From DASVLX01 sp035552275 (lineage in GTDB: Bacteria; Actinomycetota; Actinomycetes; Mycobacteriales; Pseudonocardiaceae): a stretch of DNA of 47,287 bases. Positions 45,194-47,287 of the stretch are shown in pieces. Below the pieces are notes generated by a model. The model saw only the letters and a program-made list of their open reading frames with translations, was not told the origin of the DNA and did no database searches. Both the position numbers and the translations under genes were made by a program. How positions within the stretch are numbered: position 1 is the first letter of the stretch; every line of letters begins with the position of its first letter. The DNA is taken from contig DASZLR010000103.1 of the NCBI GenBank assembly GCA_035552275.1, positions 1-47,287 on the forward strand, written 5' to 3'.

Positions 45194-46790
45194 CGATCAC
45201 CGGCGGGACAGTGGGCGTGTCGTCACCCCAGATGCTCTTGTCGCCCTCGACCAGCCACGACGGCCGCTCGTGCTCCTGGTCCTCTTCCTTCTTGCCGCGG
45301 GCGCCACCCATACCGCCGCCGGCCATGCCGGCGCCACCCTTGCCGGCCGCGCCAGCCACCCCGGCTTCGCCGGCCGCGCCCGCCCCGCCGCCGACGGCGT
45401 CCGAGCCGATGCCCGACCGGCCACCGGCCGATCCCGAACCCGCGCCGCCTTCACCGCCAGCGCCACCGATGCCACCTGCGCCGTAACCCTTGCCGGCGTA
45501 GCTGGTGTCGCCACCCCCGCCGATGCCGCCTCCGCCGCCCATCATGCCCGGCATCATCCCGGCGCCAGCGCCCAGCGCGTTCTGGTTGGCACCGCCTGGG
45601 CCGCCGTTCCCGTAACCTCCGCCGTCGCCGTACGGACTGCCCCCGCCGTAAGGGTTGCCGCCGCCAGGGCCGGTGCCGCCGGGGTTGTTGTAGTCCGAGG
45701 TGCCAGTGCCGCCGCCGTACCCGCCGGGGCCAAGGCCGCCTCCGCCTGGGCCGGTAGTGCCTCCACCGCCGTAGCCGCCGTAACCGCCGCCGGTGCCACC
45801 GCCGCCGGAACCAACGCCCACACCGCCGACGCCGCTGCCCCCGCTGCCGCCGCCGGCGTATCCACCGCCACCACCCATGCCGCCGATGCCGGAGCCGCCA
45901 CCGCCGCCGACGCCACTTCCGCCGCCGCCACCGGGCGGAGCCGGGGGAGCGGGCGCGAACGCCGGCATGCTGGCGGCCGTCGAGCCGAGGGTGTGGTCGT
46001 AGGTCTGCACAACGGTCGCCGCCTGCTGCTGCGCCGCCTTCTGTGCCGCGTACTGCGCGCTGGCGTTGTTGTTGATCGTCTGGCGTTGCTGCGGTGTCGT
46101 CGCCGTCGCCAACTGCTGCTGCACGGATGCGTTGCTGTAGGGCGGATTCGGCGGCGGCGGCATCGACGACCGCGCCGTACTGATGGCTGCCGCCTGCTGG
46201 TGTGTCGCCACCCCAGCCAACTGCGATGCCTGACCGGCCGTCCCGGCCGCATTGCCGAACTGCGCCACCGAAGATCGAGCGGCCTCAGCGGCGTCGCCCT
46301 GCCAGTACGTCTCGCTGTTGGCCAACGCTGACGCGATATTCCCCTGCAACTGCGTCAAACTGTTGCCGACGCCGATCCACGTGTCGCCAGCGGCACCTAC
46401 GGTGCCGGGATCGACACCGTTGTTCACCATGTCGTGCAGGGCTTGGTGCGAGTAGCCGTCGTAGTACGCGCCCGGATGCCCCGGCGCGGACCGCATGTCC
46501 AGGCCCTGCTGCAACTGCTTCGCCTGCGGGTCCAGATTGCTCTCGTAGTTCGCGTTCGCCTGTTTGACCTGGGCATTGATGATGCTCTGCCGCTCGGCCG
46601 CTGTCAGGTGGGTGTCGTCGGCCCGCTCTGCCCGGTTCACACCGTTGGCCGACTGCTGGCCCTGGAGCTGCGCCTGGTTCTGGATGTCCTGCTGCGTCTG
46701 AACGTTCTGATAGCCCGTGTTCAGCCCGTACTGCTGCGCGACCGCCGTGGGGTCTGGGTTGCCCGCCGGATTCGACCCGTTACCAGCCAT
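45186..46790 (-). CDS. Glycine-rich PPE-like type VII secretion substrate
   Basis: The 534-residue protein has three parts. Residues 1-275 are helical and Gln/Ala/Asn-rich with a WxG turn (SETYWQGDAAEAARSS near residue 170), as in PPE/WXG100-related proteins. Residues 280-505 are nearly pure Gly-rich repeats (GGGSGVGG, GGYGGYGGGG). The last 30 are a conserved-type tail (RPSWLVEGDKSIWG, PTVPPVIGG). Pseudonocardiales proteins with this layout are regarded as ESX substrates. It lies in one transcript with DUF3558 upstream and the 195-residue protein downstream. It should act outside the cell or in the envelope. Confidence 0.82.
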   Translation of the reverse strand: MAGNGSNPAGNPDPTAVAQQYGLNTGYQNVQTQQDIQNQAQLQGQQSANGVNRAERADDTHLTAAERQSIINAQVKQANANYESNLDPQAKQLQQGLDMRSAPGHPGAYYDGYSHQALHDMVNNGVDPGTVGAAGDTWIGVGNSLTQLQGNIASALANSETYWQGDAAEAARSSVAQFGNAAGTAGQASQLAGVATHQQAAAISTARSSMPPPPNPPYSNASVQQQLATATTPQQRQTINNNASAQYAAQKAAQQQAATVVQTYDHTLGSTAASMPAFAPAPPAPPGGGGGSGVGGGGGSGIGGMGGGGGYAGGGSGGSGVGGVGVGSGGGGTGGGYGGYGGGGTTGPGGGGLGPGGYGGGTGTSDYNNPGGTGPGGGNPYGGGSPYGDGGGYGNGGPGGANQNALGAGAGMMPGMMGGGGGIGGGGDTSYAGKGYGAGGIGGAGGEGGAGSGSAGGRSGIGSDAVGGGAGAAGEAGVAGAAGKGGAGMAGGGMGGARGKKEEDQEHERPSWLVEGDKSIWGDDTPTVPPVIGG

Positions 46791-46826
46791 CTCGTTCCCC
46801 TAACCTTCCCACCAAGGTTCCACCCG

Positions 46827-47287
46827 TCACGACGACGGCAAGTTCGGTTCGATTGCTTTAGCCACGGAGTTCGCCAACTGACACGATTGCGAGGTATCAG
46901 TTGCATCGGTCTGGACGTCTACGCGCGATCCGGACGTGATCCCGATAGACACGAGGCATCCCGCCGCTAGCTGCACCTGCTTGGCCTGATGGTTTCCGAC
47001 CGAGACGTCCGTCACGGGTCCTTGGCTCGTTGGCAAGTCCTTGAGACCAAGGTTCGCGACCACAACGATATCCACCAGTCCGGGTGTCCCGGTATAGCGG
47101 CAACTCGGACCACCAGGGGCTGTCTGAGCCTGGCCTTGAGCAGAGAATCCAAGACCGGTTGCGGCGGTCGCTGAAAGGAGCGAACAGGGGTCCGTCTGTG
47201 CCAATGACACGCCGGTGGTCGATGTGGTCGTCGGGACGTCGCTGCTAGTGGACGTCGAGGTCGCGGTGGTCGACGAGCCGTTCCCCG
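46827..47287 (-). CDS. DUF3558-type lipoprotein (5' partial)
   Basis: The frame is open to the window edge, so signal peptide and lipobox are not visible. A Ser/Thr-rich linker (SSTTATSTSTSSDVPTTTS) leads into the DUF3558 pattern: DPCSLLSATAATGLGFS, SCRYTGTPGLVDIVVV, LAAGCLVSIGI, and QSCQLANSVAKAIEPNLP, with four Cys that probably form disulfides. DUF3558 proteins are exported actinobacterial lipoproteins of unknown role, often near ESX substrates. The stop lies 36 bp before the PPE-like ATG. Confidence 0.82.
   Translation of the reverse strand, partial: GNGSSTTATSTSTSSDVPTTTSTTGVSLAQTDPCSLLSATAATGLGFSAQGQAQTAPGGPSCRYTGTPGLVDIVVVANLGLKDLPTSQGPVTDVSVGNHQAKQVQLAAGCLVSIGITSGSRVDVQTDATDTSQSCQLANSVAKAIEPNLPSS

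Noticed and set aside
45039..46331. 430-codon plus-strand frame antisense to the PPE-like gene
   Set aside because: The Gly-rich repeat keeps all frames open; the Ala/Thr/Pro-rich product has no protein-like pattern.

Overview
The window reads as a core-chromosome segment of a high-GC actinomycete, most likely of the order Pseudonocardiales. Four things point there: the strong G/C bias at third codon positions; the gene order fumarylacetoacetate-hydrolase homologue / gltX with tRNA-Gln and tRNA-Glu / IclR regulator / leuCD / hup / mutT1 / ppk1 / fbiD / plsC / gpsA / ddl, which from memory matches the Mycobacterium tuberculosis Rv2993c-Rv2981c region; Scr1-type XRE regulators paired with DUF397 proteins; and a glycine-rich PPE-like type VII secretion substrate ending in a PPVIG-type tail. 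No database search was possible, so families are named from motifs, gene length and context.

Layout. 1-5.2 kb: 3' part of an FAH-family gene, the remnant of an alpha/beta hydrolase gene, an FAD monooxygenase (minus), gltX, a HAD phosphatase, tRNA-Gln(CTG) and tRNA-Glu(CTC). 5.2-12 kb is the first accessory region: a DUF4143 ATPase preceded by five direct repeats of exactly 23-bp period, a PAS-like sensor with an SDR oxidoreductase, a decayed Scr1 regulator/DUF397 pair, an RHH-DUF433-like antitoxin with a DUF5615 toxin, and a two-gene ABC exporter. Three copies of a short sequence encoding TATLRR (the C-terminus of the exporter permease) bracket the two small cassettes. 12-23 kb is conserved: ndgR-like regulator divergent from leuCD, HU, MutT1/Ppk1/FbiD, PlsC-GpsA and cystathionine gamma-lyase. 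23-27.5 kb: cysteine dioxygenase behind a cysteine-ending leader peptide, a flavin-binding protein divergent from a MocR regulator, a cupin, and an ArsR-SRPBCC operon. 27.5-32.6 kb: ddl, then rnc, rpmF, DUF177, sepIVA, coaD and rsmD on the minus strand. 32.7-40.5 kb: a HelD-type RNA polymerase recycling helicase, an RHH protein, a lipoprotein, PhzF, and pyruvate carboxylase with an RHH protein translationally coupled to its stop codon. 40.6-47.3 kb is the second accessory region: MmyB-type regulator divergent from an MFS exporter, an intact Scr1/DUF397 module, two unknown proteins, the PPE-like substrate and a partial DUF3558 lipoprotein.

How parts work together. GltX sits with the tRNAs it charges. 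FAD monooxygenase and ABC exporter, 9.5 kb apart, carry the same TTCAAC-N4-GTTGAA operator, suggesting one repressor encoded outside the window. Cystathionine gamma-lyase (makes cysteine) is followed by a Cys-sensing-type leader and cysteine dioxygenase (removes cysteine). PlsC and GpsA are adjacent steps of phospholipid synthesis. Several gene pairs overlap by 4 bp (ABC genes, plsC-gpsA, arsR-SRPBCC, pyc-RHH) and are probably translationally coupled.

The signals most worth following are the Cys leader peptide, the shared operator, the 23-bp iterons before the ATPase, the permease-tail repeats around the toxin-antitoxin cassettes, and the RHH gene coupled to pyc.
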